From an uncultured Clostridia bacterium (GTDB lineage: Bacteria; Bacillota; Clostridia; Oscillospirales; Ruminococcaceae): a stretch of DNA of 64,000 bases. Numbering within the stretch: position 1 is the stretch's first letter; each line of letters begins with the position of its first letter. The stretch lies in the NCBI GenBank assembly GCA_945829235.1, contig CALZUA010000014.1:1-64000 (forward strand). Reading direction: 5' to 3'. A program made the translations under genes and the position numbers. Under the pieces are notes generated by a model. The model was not told where the DNA came from. It was given only the letters and a program-made list of their open reading frames with translations, and made no database searches. Positions 17,425 to 25,816 of the stretch are shown here, in pieces.

Positions 17425-18102
17425 TTACCCCATTGAATTGTCGGAGAATTTATACCCCACGCCGCGCACGGTTTCAATCATATCGCCGCAAACGCCGAGC
17501 TTTTGCCGAAGCGTTCTGATGTGAACGTCAACCGTTCTGCTCTCGCCCGCGAAGCCGTAATCCCACACCTTTGCGAGAATTTTTTCGCGCGTGAGAACAT
17601 TTCCCGCGTTCTCGAGAAGATAGCACAAAAGCTCGAATTCCTTGAACGTGAGCTGAATTTCAGCGCCGTCAACCTTGACGATATGCTTTGCGGGATTGAC
17701 GTAGAGCTTTGCGTTTTTGTACTCCTTATCGGCGGTCGAGGAGGTGCGGCGAAGAAGCGCTTTTATGCGGGAAATCATCTCCATTGTCCCAAACGGCTTT
17801 ACGATATAGTCGTCCGCGCCGCTGTCAAGTCCGATAACCTTGTCGTACTCCGAGCCTTTTGCCGTGAGCATAATCACGGGCAGTGCCGCAGTTTTCGGCG
17901 ATTTTCTCAGCTTTGCGAGAACCGAAAGTCCGTCCTCCTCGGGCAACATTATGTCGAGCAAAACAAGCTCCGGCAACTCCCCGTTCATCGCTTCCCAGAA
18001 CTCCGAGGGACGCTCAAAGCCTCTTGCGTCAAGCCCCGAGTTTGTGAGCGCGTACAGCACAAAACTGCGGATATTCGCGTCGTCCTCCAACAAAAAAATC
18101 AT
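17425..18102 (-). CDS. phoP: PhoP/PhoB-type response regulator
   Basis: 225 aa OmpR-family regulator. The receiver has the acidic pair after MIFLLEDDA, the phospho-acceptor Asp in LVLLDIMLPEEDG, Thr in VIMLTAKG and Lys in YIVKPF. The C-terminal winged helix shows LTFKEFELLCYLLEN and the recognition helix SRTVDVHIRTLRQKLG. It should bind the TTTAACA repeats upstream of pstS. It is coupled to phoU (14-bp gap) and phoR (4-bp gap). Confidence 0.92.
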   Translation of the reverse strand: MIFLLEDDANIRSFVLYALTNSGLDARGFERPSEFWEAMNGELPELVLLDIMLPEEDGLSVLAKLRKSPKTAALPVIMLTAKGSEYDKVIGLDSGADDYIVKPFGTMEMISRIKALLRRTSSTADKEYKNAKLYVNPAKHIVKVDGAEIQLTFKEFELLCYLLENAGNVLTREKILAKVWDYGFAGESRTVDVHIRTLRQKLGVCGDMIETVRGVGYKFSDNSMG

Positions 18103-18116
18103 AATTTATCACCTTA

Positions 18117-18755
18117 TCAATGCTCGCCCGTGATTGAAAAGATAACCCATTCCGCGATATTTGTCGCGTGGTCGCCGATACGTTCGAGATACTTTGCAAC
18201 CATAAGCAAATCCATAAAATACTCCGCGTCCTTTGTATCCTCGCGGATTAAGTCAACGAGCTCGTTCTTGACTTCAAGGAAAAGGCGGTCAACGTTATCG
18301 TCCATATCGATGGTTCTCTGCGCGAGCGCCAAGTCTTTCTTGACGAACGAGTCCACGCCCGTTGTCACCATCTTCACAGCTTCGGTCGCCATCTCGGAGA
18401 TGTGGACTTTACCCGCAAGATTTGTCGAGTGGACAAACCCCGCGATTTCCGCGATATCCTGCGACTGGTCGCCGATTCTCTCCATATCGGAAATCATTTT
18501 AAGCGCCGAGGACACGGTTCGCAGGTCCTTTGCAACCGGCTGTTGTTGAAGCAACAGCTTCATACAAAGCGCTTCGATATCGCGCTCGAGGTGGTCGATA
18601 TCCTGCTCGTTTGCGTTGACCTTTTCAATCATCGCGGCGCTTTTCTCATCAAACAGCGCCTTGACCGCGCACGAAATGCTCTCCTCGCAGAGCGCGCCCA
18701 TTTTTATCAAGGCAATGCTCAGCTGTTCAAGTTGCTCATCAAAACGGTTTCTCAT
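18117..18755 (-). CDS. phoU: phosphate transport accessory protein PhoU
   Basis: 212 aa with the two three-helix PhoU repeats. The metal-binding E/D-x-x-x-D patterns are seen as DMERIGDQSQDIAE and YLERIGDHATNIAEW. PhoU links PstB to PhoR and keeps the kinase off when phosphate is plentiful. The start is ATG 18755 behind TAAGGAGGCAGTT; the open frame continues upstream, but that part overlaps pstB. It lies 10 bp after pstB. Confidence 0.93.
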   Translation of the reverse strand: MRNRFDEQLEQLSIALIKMGALCEESISCAVKALFDEKSAAMIEKVNANEQDIDHLERDIEALCMKLLLQQQPVAKDLRTVSSALKMISDMERIGDQSQDIAEIAGFVHSTNLAGKVHISEMATEAVKMVTTGVDSFVKKDLALAQRTIDMDDNVDRLFLEVKNELVDLIREDTKDAEYFMDLLMVAKYLERIGDHATNIAEWVIFSITGEH

Positions 18756-18765
18756 AACTGCCTCC

Positions 18766-19512
18766 TTAACCAAATCTTCCGGTGATATAATCCTCGGTGC
18801 GCTTATCCTGCGGCTGAGAGAAAATCTTCTCGGTGTCGTTGAATTCGACAACCTCACCGAGCAGGAAAAACGCGGTTTTATCGGAAATTCTCGCGGCTTG
18901 CTGCATATTATGAGTTACCATAACAATAGTATAGCACTTTTTGAGTTCAATTGCAAGGTCTTCTATCTTAGAAGTTGAAATCGGGTCGAGCGCGGAGGTC
19001 GGTTCGTCCATCAAGAGCACATCGGGTTCAACCGCAAGCGCGCGTGCGATGCAGAGTCGCTGCTGCTGACCGCCCGAAAGACCGAGCGCGGATTTTTTCA
19101 GGCGGTCTTTCAGCTCGTCCCAGATTGCCGCGTCACGAAGCGATTTTTCGACAATATCGTCCAGCTTAACTTTGGAGTGAATACCGTGTGTGCGCGGACC
19201 GTAAGCGATATTATCGTACACGCTCATCGGGAACGGGTTCGGCTTTTGGAACACCATTCCAACGCGCTTTCTGAGAACATTCACGTCCATTTTCCCGTAA
19301 ATATCCTCGCCGTCAAGCAAAAATTCTCCCGTTATCCGACAGCCCTCAACCAAATCGTTCATACGGTTGAGCGACTTTAAAAGCGTGGATTTTCCGCAGC
19401 CCGAAGGACCTATAAATGACGTAATCTGCTTTTCGGGAATTGCGAGATTTATGTTTTTGAGAGCCTGAAAATTGCCGTAAAACAGGTCTACATTTCGTAT
19501 ATCAAATTTCAT
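18766..19512 (-). CDS. pstB: phosphate ABC transporter ATP-binding protein PstB
   Basis: 248 aa, usual length. Walker A is GPSGCGKST, followed by the PstB hallmark [37 protein letters not shown] is the signature and [12 protein letters not shown] Walker [20 protein letters not shown] is also typical. It drives phosphate import through PstA/PstC. Confidence 0.96.
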   Translation of the reverse strand: MKFDIRNVDLFYGNFQALKNINLAIPEKQITSFIGPSGCGKSTLLKSLNRMNDLVEGCRITGEFLLDGEDIYGKMDVNVLRKRVGMVFQKPNPFPMSVYDNIAYGPRTHGIHSKVKLDDIVEKSLRDAAIWDELKDRLKKSALGLSGGQQQRLCIARALAVEPDVLLMDEPTSALDPISTSKIEDLAIELKKCYTIVMVTHNMQQAARISDKTAFFLLGEVVEFNDTEKIFSQPQDKRTEDYITGRFG

Positions 19513-19514
19513 TT

Positions 19515-20432
19515 TTACCCCTTTTTCTTCTGAATGTGCCGTTCAATCAAATCGGACGCAAGGTTAATCAGGAATGTCAGCGCGAGCAAAATCACGCCCG
19601 AAGCAAATGCCTGATTGACGTGAAGTCCCTCGTTGGACTGAACGTACATATGAACCGTGAGCGTTGCCGAGGAGTCCCAGATACCGCTGGGAGTACTGCG
19701 GAAAGTACCCGAGGTGTAGATAAGCGCGGCGGATTCTCCGACAATTCTGCCTATTGCAAGGATAACTCCCGACATAATTCCGGGGATTGCCGCGGGGAGG
19801 ATTATGCGGAAAACGGTACGCATTTTGCCTGCACCCAAGCCGTAGCTGCCCTCGCGGTAGCTGTCGGGAACGGCAAGCAGCGCTTCTTCGGTTGTTCGGA
19901 TAATCAGCGGCAAAATCATTATCGCAAGCGTGATAATACCGCCGAGCATTGCGTATTGCCAGCCGAGCTGCATATTGAACAGCAAAAATCCGAAAAGACC
20001 GTAGACGATTGACGGAATACCGGAGAGCGTTTCCGTGGTAACGCGGATAATTTTCACCAGCTTGTTGCCGCGTTTCGCGTATTCAACGAGATAAACCGCC
20101 GCGAAAATTCCCACGGGAACTGCGATTAACAGCGTGAGCACGGTCATCGTGAGCGTGTTTATAATCGCGGGCATCATACTCTGATTTTCGGGCGTGTATT
20201 TCCATTCAAACTGCTCGGCGGTGAGGTGCGGGATACCGTTTGCGAGAATGTAAATCATCAGAAACAGCAGTATTCCCACGGCAAAAACCGCCGACAGCAT
20301 CACCAAAATCATTATCACAAGCGATTTCGGGTGCTTTTTGTACTCGCGGAGCTTGTCGCGGAAGGTGACCTTGTTGATGTAGTTTTCGGGCTGATTTTGT
20401 TCAACTTTTTTCATTTCGACCACTTTCTCCAT
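19515..20432 (-). CDS. pstA: phosphate ABC transporter permease PstA
   Basis: 305 aa with about six membrane segments after a cytoplasmic N-terminus. The permease loop [20 protein letters not shown] is the EAA-type contact with PstB, and [15 protein letters not shown] is typical of PstA. It lies 2 bp upstream of pstB and 3 bp after pstC, so the genes are tightly coupled. Confidence 0.94.
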   Translation of the reverse strand: MEKVVEMKKVEQNQPENYINKVTFRDKLREYKKHPKSLVIMILVMLSAVFAVGILLFLMIYILANGIPHLTAEQFEWKYTPENQSMMPAIINTLTMTVLTLLIAVPVGIFAAVYLVEYAKRGNKLVKIIRVTTETLSGIPSIVYGLFGFLLFNMQLGWQYAMLGGIITLAIMILPLIIRTTEEALLAVPDSYREGSYGLGAGKMRTVFRIILPAAIPGIMSGVILAIGRIVGESAALIYTSGTFRSTPSGIWDSSATLTVHMYVQSNEGLHVNQAFASGVILLALTFLINLASDLIERHIQKKKG

Positions 20433-20435
20433 AGA

Positions 20436-21284
20436 TTAGTCCTTTCTGCGCTTGAGCACCGAGAAACACAGGTTGATAATCAGAATAAACACGAACAGCA
20501 CAACCGCTGTTGCAACGAGAATACTCTGCTTGTGTTCATCGGCGTAGCCCATCTCGAGGATAACGTTTGAGGTGAGCGTGCGAACGCCCGAGGTTATGCT
20601 CTCGGGGAGAATTGCCTGATTTCCCGCGACCATAACAACCGCCATAGTTTCGCCGATTGCTCTGCCGATACCGAGGATAATTGCGGCGAGAATACCCGAC
20701 TTTGCCGCAGGGAGCGCCGCGAAGAACACGCTTCGTTCGTGCGTTGCGCCGAGCGCAAGCGAGCCTTCATAATAGCTTGTGGGAACTGCGTTGAGGGAAG
20801 CTTCTGTTGTCTTGATAATTGTCGGCAAAATCATTATCCCGAGCAAAATTCCCGCTGTCAAGAGCGATTTTCCCGAGCCGCCGAAAACGTTTCTGATAAA
20901 CGGAACAAGCACCATTACACCGAAAAATCCGTAAACAATCGAGGGAATACCGGCAAGCAGATTTATCGCGGGCTTGACGAATTTGTACAGCTTTTTCGGG
21001 CAGTAAAACGACATAAACACCGCACACAAAACGCCAATCGGCACGCCTATCAGAATAGCAATTCCCGTGACCAGAATTGAGCCTATTATCATCGGGAAAA
21101 TGCCCCAGCTGTCCACAGCGGGACGCCATTCCGTGCCGAAAAGGAACTTGAAGAAGCCAACGTCCGCCATTGCGGGAATACCCGTTCCGAACAGGTAAAC
21201 GCAGATTACGACAACGGCAAGAATTGACACGCAGGCGCAGATTAAGAACAGCGCGTGCATAATTTTTTCTTTAGCTTTTTGCAT
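20436..21284 (-). CDS. pstC: phosphate ABC transporter permease PstC
   Basis: 282 aa, about six membrane segments. The contact loop is GSLALGATHERSVFFAALPAA, and [13 protein letters not shown] is shared with PstA. It pairs with PstA to form the channel. The 151-bp gap to pstS holds a terminator, so it probably receives less transcript than pstS. Confidence 0.94.
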   Translation of the reverse strand: MQKAKEKIMHALFLICACVSILAVVVICVYLFGTGIPAMADVGFFKFLFGTEWRPAVDSWGIFPMIIGSILVTGIAILIGVPIGVLCAVFMSFYCPKKLYKFVKPAINLLAGIPSIVYGFFGVMVLVPFIRNVFGGSGKSLLTAGILLGIMILPTIIKTTEASLNAVPTSYYEGSLALGATHERSVFFAALPAAKSGILAAIILGIGRAIGETMAVVMVAGNQAILPESITSGVRTLTSNVILEMGYADEHKQSILVATAVVLFVFILIINLCFSVLKRRKD

Positions 21285-21340
21285 AAAAACCTCACAAAAT
21301 CCTGAAGCAACGCGCGGTTAAATGTTGACAGCGCGCCGAT

Positions 21341-21367
21341 AAAAAAAGCCGGCGCAGAGCATCGGCT
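21341..21367 (-). terminator. partial terminator between pstS and pstC
   Basis: Read on the minus strand, AGCCGATGC and GCGCCGGCT pair with one mismatch around TCT, followed by seven T. Such a site after pstS lets the binding protein be made in excess over the permeases. Confidence 0.75.
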
Positions 21368-21435
21368 TGAACCGAGTGCCGAGCGCCGTGGTTAAGGGAA
21401 AAACTCGGAAGAGTGATGAAAACATCAGTGGAATT

Positions 21436-22284
21436 TTACTTGATTTCGGACCAGTTCTTAATCTCGCCGAGGTAGATTTTCTTAATCTGCTCGGAGGTGA
21501 GATTGTCGATTTTGCTGTCCTTGTTGACGATAACGGCAATTCCGTCGTCCGCGATTTTCAGCTCAGTCAAGCCTTTGTCAAGCTCAGCCTGTTTGAGAGC
21601 GCGCGAGGACATACCGATGTTGCAAGCGTCCGAGGTTACTGCGGTGATACCCGCACCCGAACCTGTCTGCTGAATTTGAACGGTAACGCCGCTGTTCAGC
21701 TCCTGATACTTAGCGGCGAGCTTCTCCATAACAGGACCTACGGAAGTAGAACCGTTGAGGGAGATTGTGCCCTTCTTGCCGGAGGGAGTGTAGGACTGAG
21801 TTGCTTCAACCGCGATGTAGTGGTTGTCGGCGATAATCTGCTGACCGTCCTTGCTCATTATGAAAGCGATGAAATCCTTGGACAAATCGTCAAGTTTGTC
21901 TTCCTTGTAGCAGATTTCAAACGGACGCGCAACTGCGTATTTGCCGGATTTAACATTGTCTGCGGTTGCCTCAACGCCGTCAACCTTGACTGCCTTTACG
22001 GTATCGTTCAGCGAGCCGAGTGAGATGTAACCGATAGCGTCAGGGTTGCTGGAAACGCTCATCATAACGCCGTTTGTGGACTGGTTGATTTCAGCCGTGG
22101 AAACAGTCGCGTCCTTTTTGTCCGCATCGAGAACACCCATAAGCTCAACGAACGCCGAGCGTGTTCCCGAGCCGTCCTCACGCGAAACAACCGTGATTGC
22201 CTTGCCACCGTTTGCACAACCCGTAAGCGAGGTTGCCAAAAGACCTGCGGATAAAACCGCCGCAAAAATATTCTTGATTTTCAT
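21436..22284 (-). CDS. pstS: phosphate-binding lipoprotein PstS
   Basis: 282 aa. The signal peptide has the lipobox SLTGC (about 18-22). The phosphate-binding loops are seen as VVSREDGSGTRSAF and LNGSTSVGPVMEKLA, with two lobes in the class II order. It captures phosphate outside the membrane for PstCA. First gene of the operon, directly under the Pho box. The start is ATG 22284 behind AAAGGAGAATTTACA. Confidence 0.95.
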   Translation of the reverse strand: MKIKNIFAAVLSAGLLATSLTGCANGGKAITVVSREDGSGTRSAFVELMGVLDADKKDATVSTAEINQSTNGVMMSVSSNPDAIGYISLGSLNDTVKAVKVDGVEATADNVKSGKYAVARPFEICYKEDKLDDLSKDFIAFIMSKDGQQIIADNHYIAVEATQSYTPSGKKGTISLNGSTSVGPVMEKLAAKYQELNSGVTVQIQQTGSGAGITAVTSDACNIGMSSRALKQAELDKGLTELKIADDGIAVIVNKDSKIDNLTSEQIKKIYLGEIKNWSEIK

Positions 22285-22326
22285 TGTAAATTCTCCTTTT
22301 TGTTAGCAATTTTTGATTACAGTTAA

Positions 22327-22382
22327 ATTATATCACGCAAATGTTAAATCAAAAAGCGCACAAATGTTAAATCGATGTTAAA
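22327..22382 (-). promoter_or_regulatory. pstS promoter with Pho box
   Basis: On the minus strand TTTAACA occurs at 22376-22382, 22365-22371 and 22342-22348, spaced 11 and 23 bp, followed by TATAAT (complement of 22327-22332). Direct TTWACA-type repeats at 11-bp steps are the known binding pattern of Gram-positive PhoP. No good -35 box is present, as expected for an activated promoter. Confidence 0.8.
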
Positions 22383-22429
22383 TATCGAGGGGAATTTCGG
22401 GGAAACGGCTCGGAAAAGCGGGAAATTGC

Positions 22430-22458
22430 TTGCATTTTGCGTGATTTTCTGATATAAT
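22430..22458 (+). promoter_or_regulatory. promoter for the macro-domain gene
   Basis: TTGCAT (22430-22435), 17-bp spacer, TATAAT (22453-22458), 38 bp before the ATG. Confidence 0.75.
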
Positions 22459-22496
22459 GTAAATAAGTGGAAAAATTCAACCTTGGAGGAAAAATT

Positions 22497-23033
22497 ATGA
22501 GCAAAATTGAGTTATTGAACGCTTCGTGCGCGGATTTGACGGTTGACGCTGTGGTGAACGCCGCGAACAGCAGGCTGTGGGAGGGCGGCGGAATTTGCGG
22601 CGTAATTTTCGCAAAAGCGGGACGCGCGGAGCTTACAGCCGCGTGTTCTCAATACGAAACCCCGCTTAAGGACGGCGAGGCGGTTATTACACCCGCATTT
22701 CAGATGACGAACGCGAAATTCATTATCCACGCGGTAGGCCCGAATTTCGCGATAACCCCGAACGCGTTCGACAAACTGTTTGACGCGTATTACAACTCAC
22801 TTCGCGTACTTATGGACAACAACCTGCAAAGCATCTCGTTCCCGCTGATAAGCTCGGGCATTTTCGGCGGTTCTCTCGCAAACCCCACTGCCGAATCCAC
22901 GAAACAGTGCTGTCGTGCGTACAAAAAGTTCACCGAGGATTATCCCGATTATGAGGTTGACGTGAAGCTGTGCGCGTTCTCACGCAGACAAATGACCGAA
23001 GCAAAGCAGGTTTTCGACAGCTTTTTCGGTTGA
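22497..23033 (+). CDS. macro-domain protein (ADP-ribose binding/hydrolase)
   Basis: 178 aa, a single macro domain. VDAVVNAANSRLWEGGGICG is the ADP-ribose loop, close to the family NAAN...GGGG pattern, and FPLISSGIFGG is the second phosphate loop. Members remove ADP-ribose from proteins or hydrolyse O-acetyl-ADP-ribose. The start is ATG 22497 behind TTGGAGGAAAAATT; a GTG at 22467 lacks a site. No DarT toxin or ADP-ribosyltransferase adjoins it, so its substrate is unknown. Confidence 0.88.
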   Translation: MSKIELLNASCADLTVDAVVNAANSRLWEGGGICGVIFAKAGRAELTAACSQYETPLKDGEAVITPAFQMTNAKFIIHAVGPNFAITPNAFDKLFDAYYNSLRVLMDNNLQSISFPLISSGIFGGSLANPTAESTKQCCRAYKKFTEDYPDYEVDVKLCAFSRRQMTEAKQVFDSFFG

Positions 23034-23098
23034 ATTTAAACGAAAAATCCGTTTTCCGCGAAACTTGTCGGCGATTTGCGAAACTCATCTTTTTTGTA

Positions 23099-23127
23099 TT
23101 GAAAAAAATTTCCTCCGCGTGTATAAT
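23099..23127 (+). promoter_or_regulatory. promoter for the DUF2975-like gene
   Basis: TTGAAA (23099-23104), 17-bp spacer, TATAAT (23122-23127). Confidence 0.7.
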
Positions 23128-23150
23128 GAAAACACAAGGAGGGATTTGAA

Positions 23151-23714
23151 ATGAATAATAATCTTGAAAAAATCCAAAAGGTATTTGGCGTATTTAAAAT
23201 TCTGTCGCAGGTATTTATGATTATATGCTTTGTTGCGGCGGGGCTTACTCTTGTGAGCGTAATATTGACGCTTGCGGGCGGCGAGAACACTCCGATTATG
23301 AAAATCGGCGGCGTATCGATTTACTTGCCGGTGTTCTTTGAAACGAACGAAACTGCTCTCGAAAGCGAAAAAGCGTGCTGGGAAATGGCGGCGGGATTTG
23401 TTGCGGCGGCTTGCGAGGGAATTTTGCTTGCATTTGCCAACCGTTATTTCACAATCGAGCAAAAAGAGGGCACACCGTTCACGGAAAACGGCGCGAAGCT
23501 CACGCTTGACCTTGGCATCACGGCAATCGTTCTCTCGGTTGTTTCATCGGGAATTCAGTCTACAATTTACAGTGTGATGAAAATCTCGGAGATTTCCAAG
23601 GACTTGTCAAACGAGTGGGGTGTTCTTCTCGGAGTTGCGCTGATTTTGTTCTCGCTTATTATAAGGTACGGCGCGGACTTGGAGAAAAACCGCGAAAAAG
23701 AAAAGCTTGAATAA
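23151..23714 (+). CDS. four-helix membrane protein, DUF2975-like
   Basis: 187 aa with about four membrane segments (near 18-42, 82-98, 120-140 and 155-175). The EQKEGTPFTENGAKLTLDLGI stretch between helices 2 and 3 closely resembles the G-x-PF-x-x-x-N-x-x-x-L-x-x-x-G motif of DUF2975. Function of that family is unknown; members often sit beside a small Cro/XRE regulator, which is not seen here. The start follows CAAGGAGGGATTTGAA. Confidence 0.72.
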   Translation: MNNNLEKIQKVFGVFKILSQVFMIICFVAAGLTLVSVILTLAGGENTPIMKIGGVSIYLPVFFETNETALESEKACWEMAAGFVAAACEGILLAFANRYFTIEQKEGTPFTENGAKLTLDLGITAIVLSVVSSGIQSTIYSVMKISEISKDLSNEWGVLLGVALILFSLIIRYGADLEKNREKEKLE

Positions 23715-23788
23715 CCGCAAAAATTCCCGATAACAACACGCTTTTTCGACAACCCGATAAAAATTTGCCCGACAACTCCGCAAAACTC

Positions 23789-23817
23789 TTGACAAATCTC
23801 CGCAGATGTGGTATAAT
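23789..23817 (+). promoter_or_regulatory. promoter for tRNA-Gly
   Basis: TTGACA (23789-23794), 17-bp spacer, TATAAT (23812-23817), 24 bp before the tRNA. Confidence 0.85.
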
Positions 23818-23841
23818 TTATATGTTGCAAAAACCATATTT

Positions 23842-23915
23842 GCGGATATAGTTTATCGGTAAAACATTAGCTTCCCAAGCTGAGGTGACGGGTTCGACTC
23901 CCGCTATCCGCTCCA
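23842..23915 (+). tRNA. tRNA-Gly (anticodon CCC)
   Basis: Acceptor stem GCGGATA pairs with TATCCGC. The anticodon stem TTAGC/GCTGA holds loop TTCCCAA, giving anticodon CCC. The T-arm is ACGGGTTCGACTCCCGC. Discriminator T and encoded CCA (23913-23915). Confidence 0.95.
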
Positions 23916-23936
23916 CTAGCGTGACGCTGGACCCAA

Positions 23937-23969
23937 TTTCGCCCCTAGTATCTTCTAGGGGTGATTTTT
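23937..23969 (+). terminator. terminator after tRNA-Gly, copy 1
   Basis: TCGCCCCTAG and CTAGGGGTGA pair around TATCTT and are followed by TTTTT. It is the same hairpin type as the two after tRNA-Trp, with nearly the same loop. Confidence 0.82.
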
Positions 23970-24043
23970 GTGCCCGAAAGCGAATTTTGTGCCTGTCCTC
24001 TTCTGCGTTTTTGTGCGTAAATCTAACTTTGATATATTCCGTT

Positions 24044-24074
24044 TCGCTCCTAGCTGAACTAGGGGCGATTTTTT
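24044..24074 (+). terminator. terminator after tRNA-Gly, copy 2
   Basis: TCGCTCCTAG and CTAGGGGCGA pair around CTGAA, with six T following, about 105 bp after copy 1. Confidence 0.78.
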
Positions 24075-24120
24075 GTTGTCCGAAAAAGTTTTGCAAAATG
24101 TGACAAATCCCGCTGTTAAT

Positions 24121-24130
24121 TTGTTATAAT
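24121..24130 (+). promoter_or_regulatory. extended -10 element before the ECF sigma gene
   Basis: TTGTTATAAT contains TGN plus TATAAT (24125-24130), 43 bp before the ATG. The -35 region is poor. Confidence 0.5.
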
Positions 24131-24173
24131 TACAGAAGGACGTCTTTCAGGTGAATTGAAAGGAGGCGAGTAA

Positions 24174-24647
24174 ATGGATAACGATGAGCTTGTCGGCTAT
24201 GTGAACCGTTACCACAAAACGGTTTATCGTTTGGCGTACAGCTATGTCAAAAACTGCGCGGACGCTGATGATATCTGTCAGGACGCTTTCGTGAAGCTAA
24301 TGGATTATTCGGGGAAATTTGCTTCCGAGGAAGACTGCAAGCGCTGGCTGATACGCGTCGTTATCAATCTTTCAAAGAATTTGCTCAAATCCTGCCGATT
24401 TACCCGCACCACTGAGCTGAACGAGGATATACCGCTTGAAACCGCCGCTGACGGGGAACTGCTTGCGCTTGTCAAACAGCTCCCGATAAAGTACGGCGAA
24501 TGTATCCACTTGTATTACTACGAAGGCTATTCCGTGAAGGAAATCGCCGAAATTCTCAAAATAAGTCAAACGGCGGTAACCTCTCGGCTCTCGCGCGGAA
24601 GAAACAGGCTAAAAACACTCTTGACGGAGGGAAACGATTATGAATAA
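24174..24647 (+). CDS. ECF-type RNA polymerase sigma factor (SigV/SigW-like)
   Basis: 157 aa. Region 2 is seen as LAYSYVKNCADADDICQDAFVKL and region 4 as VKEIAEILKISQTAVTSRLSRGRNRLK. ECF factors direct RNA polymerase to stress or envelope promoters and are held by a co-encoded anti-sigma. It overlaps the next gene by 8 bp, the usual sigma/anti-sigma coupling. The start follows GAAAGGAGGCGAGTAA. Confidence 0.92.
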   Translation: MDNDELVGYVNRYHKTVYRLAYSYVKNCADADDICQDAFVKLMDYSGKFASEEDCKRWLIRVVINLSKNLLKSCRFTRTTELNEDIPLETAADGELLALVKQLPIKYGECIHLYYYEGYSVKEIAEILKISQTAVTSRLSRGRNRLKTLLTEGNDYE

Positions 24648-25710
24648 TTACAAACGGCTTTTCGAGCAAATCTCTCCAGGTGAGAGCGATGAAACTCTTG
24701 TAACAAAGGTTTTGGCACGAAAGGCGGAACTTATGAAAGAAAACAATACCAAAAAAACCACCAAAAATATATTTTTAAGAAAAGCGGTTGTCATACCTGC
24801 GGCGGCTGTTTTGACGCTCGGAACGGCAACTCTCACCGTTGGCGCGGTTAATAATTGGGATTATTCAAAGGCGTTCAGGGGAATGTTCGCCGCGAAATAT
24901 GAGGGAAATGTTTCGGTTGTCGAGATGGTTAAGGACAATCCCGAAAAAACCATCGGCTCATTCGATTTCGACAAATACGGCAAATCTCTCGGAATTGTTA
25001 TGCAGGGCGACGGAATTACCGTAACGCTTGACGGAATGCTTGTTTATGACGATTCGTGCTACATTATGTACACGGCTGAAGCAACAGACGAGCTTCTTGC
25101 AAAAACCGGCGGCGAAGTGCCGGAGTTAGGACCCGATTACGAAGCCCCCGGCTTTCTGATAAACGGACTGAATTTTAGCGGAATGAGTTGCTTTACCGAG
25201 ACGATTTCCGAAGAAGGCAACACAAAAATCGGGTTAATAGGAATTTCTTATGATACCGTGGATTTCTCGGGAAAAACGCTGAATTGTGACTTCCGCGTGC
25301 AAATAAAAACAGGCGACAGGGAATACACACCCATTCTCAGAGAGCATAAGGACATCAAGGTTGACGTTATTCCTACCGCAAGCGTTGAAAAGGAGATTTC
25401 CGTCAAGCTGAAAAACGACAACTTTGACGGTGAATTAAACAAGGTTAAGGTATCGGGACTTCGCTCAACAATTTTCTATTCAGGCAGAACAACCGACGAC
25501 CATTATGAACACTATGATTTGGAAGACGCAGTAATCAAGCTGAAAGACGGCACAACGGTTGTTGCAAAGCGCACGGGTTCAGGCAGTGGTCTTATTTTGG
25601 AAGGCGGAAGTGTTGATTGGTCAGGTCAAATCGAGCTTCGCTACACCTACCCCATCGACCCCGCAGACGTTTCAAGCATAGCCTTCGGCGACTACACCAT
25701 CAATTTCTGA
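24640..25710 (+). CDS. membrane anti-sigma-like protein, DUF4179-type
   Basis: 356 aa. A short cytoplasmic N-terminus (about 45 residues) is followed by one membrane helix (AVVIPAAAVLTLGTATLTVGA, about 45-68) and a large extracytoplasmic beta-rich part. This layout and the WDYSKAFRGMFAAKY opening resemble DUF4179 proteins that follow ECF sigma genes. It probably holds the sigma factor at the membrane until an envelope signal arrives. No metal-binding zinc anti-sigma motif is visible. Confidence 0.75.
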   Translation: MNNYKRLFEQISPGESDETLVTKVLARKAELMKENNTKKTTKNIFLRKAVVIPAAAVLTLGTATLTVGAVNNWDYSKAFRGMFAAKYEGNVSVVEMVKDNPEKTIGSFDFDKYGKSLGIVMQGDGITVTLDGMLVYDDSCYIMYTAEATDELLAKTGGEVPELGPDYEAPGFLINGLNFSGMSCFTETISEEGNTKIGLIGISYDTVDFSGKTLNCDFRVQIKTGDREYTPILREHKDIKVDVIPTASVEKEISVKLKNDNFDGELNKVKVSGLRSTIFYSGRTTDDHYEHYDLEDAVIKLKDGTTVVAKRTGSGSGLILEGGSVDWSGQIELRYTYPIDPADVSSIAFGDYTINF

Positions 25711-25731
25711 TATCTTCCCTCAATTATTTTT

Positions 25732-25766
25732 GCTCCCTCGGAAACTTTTCGGGGGAGCGGTTTTTT
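25732..25766 (+). terminator. terminator of the sigma/anti-sigma operon
   Basis: GCTCCCTCG and CGGGGGAGC pair with one T-G wobble around a 9-nt loop, followed by GG and six T. Confidence 0.78.
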
Positions 25767-25775
25767 CGATAACGC

Positions 25776-25815
25776 AAAACCCGCGTTGTACAAACGGCTG
25801 TACAGCGCGGGTTTT
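25776..25815. terminator. long bidirectional terminator
   Basis: Perfect 17-bp stem but for one T-G pair: 25776-25792 with 25799-25815, loop AACGGC, AAAA and TTTT at the ends. It separates convergent operons and ends the minus-strand hydrolase gene immediately before its stop-adjacent region. Confidence 0.8.
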
Positions 25816-25816
25816 G

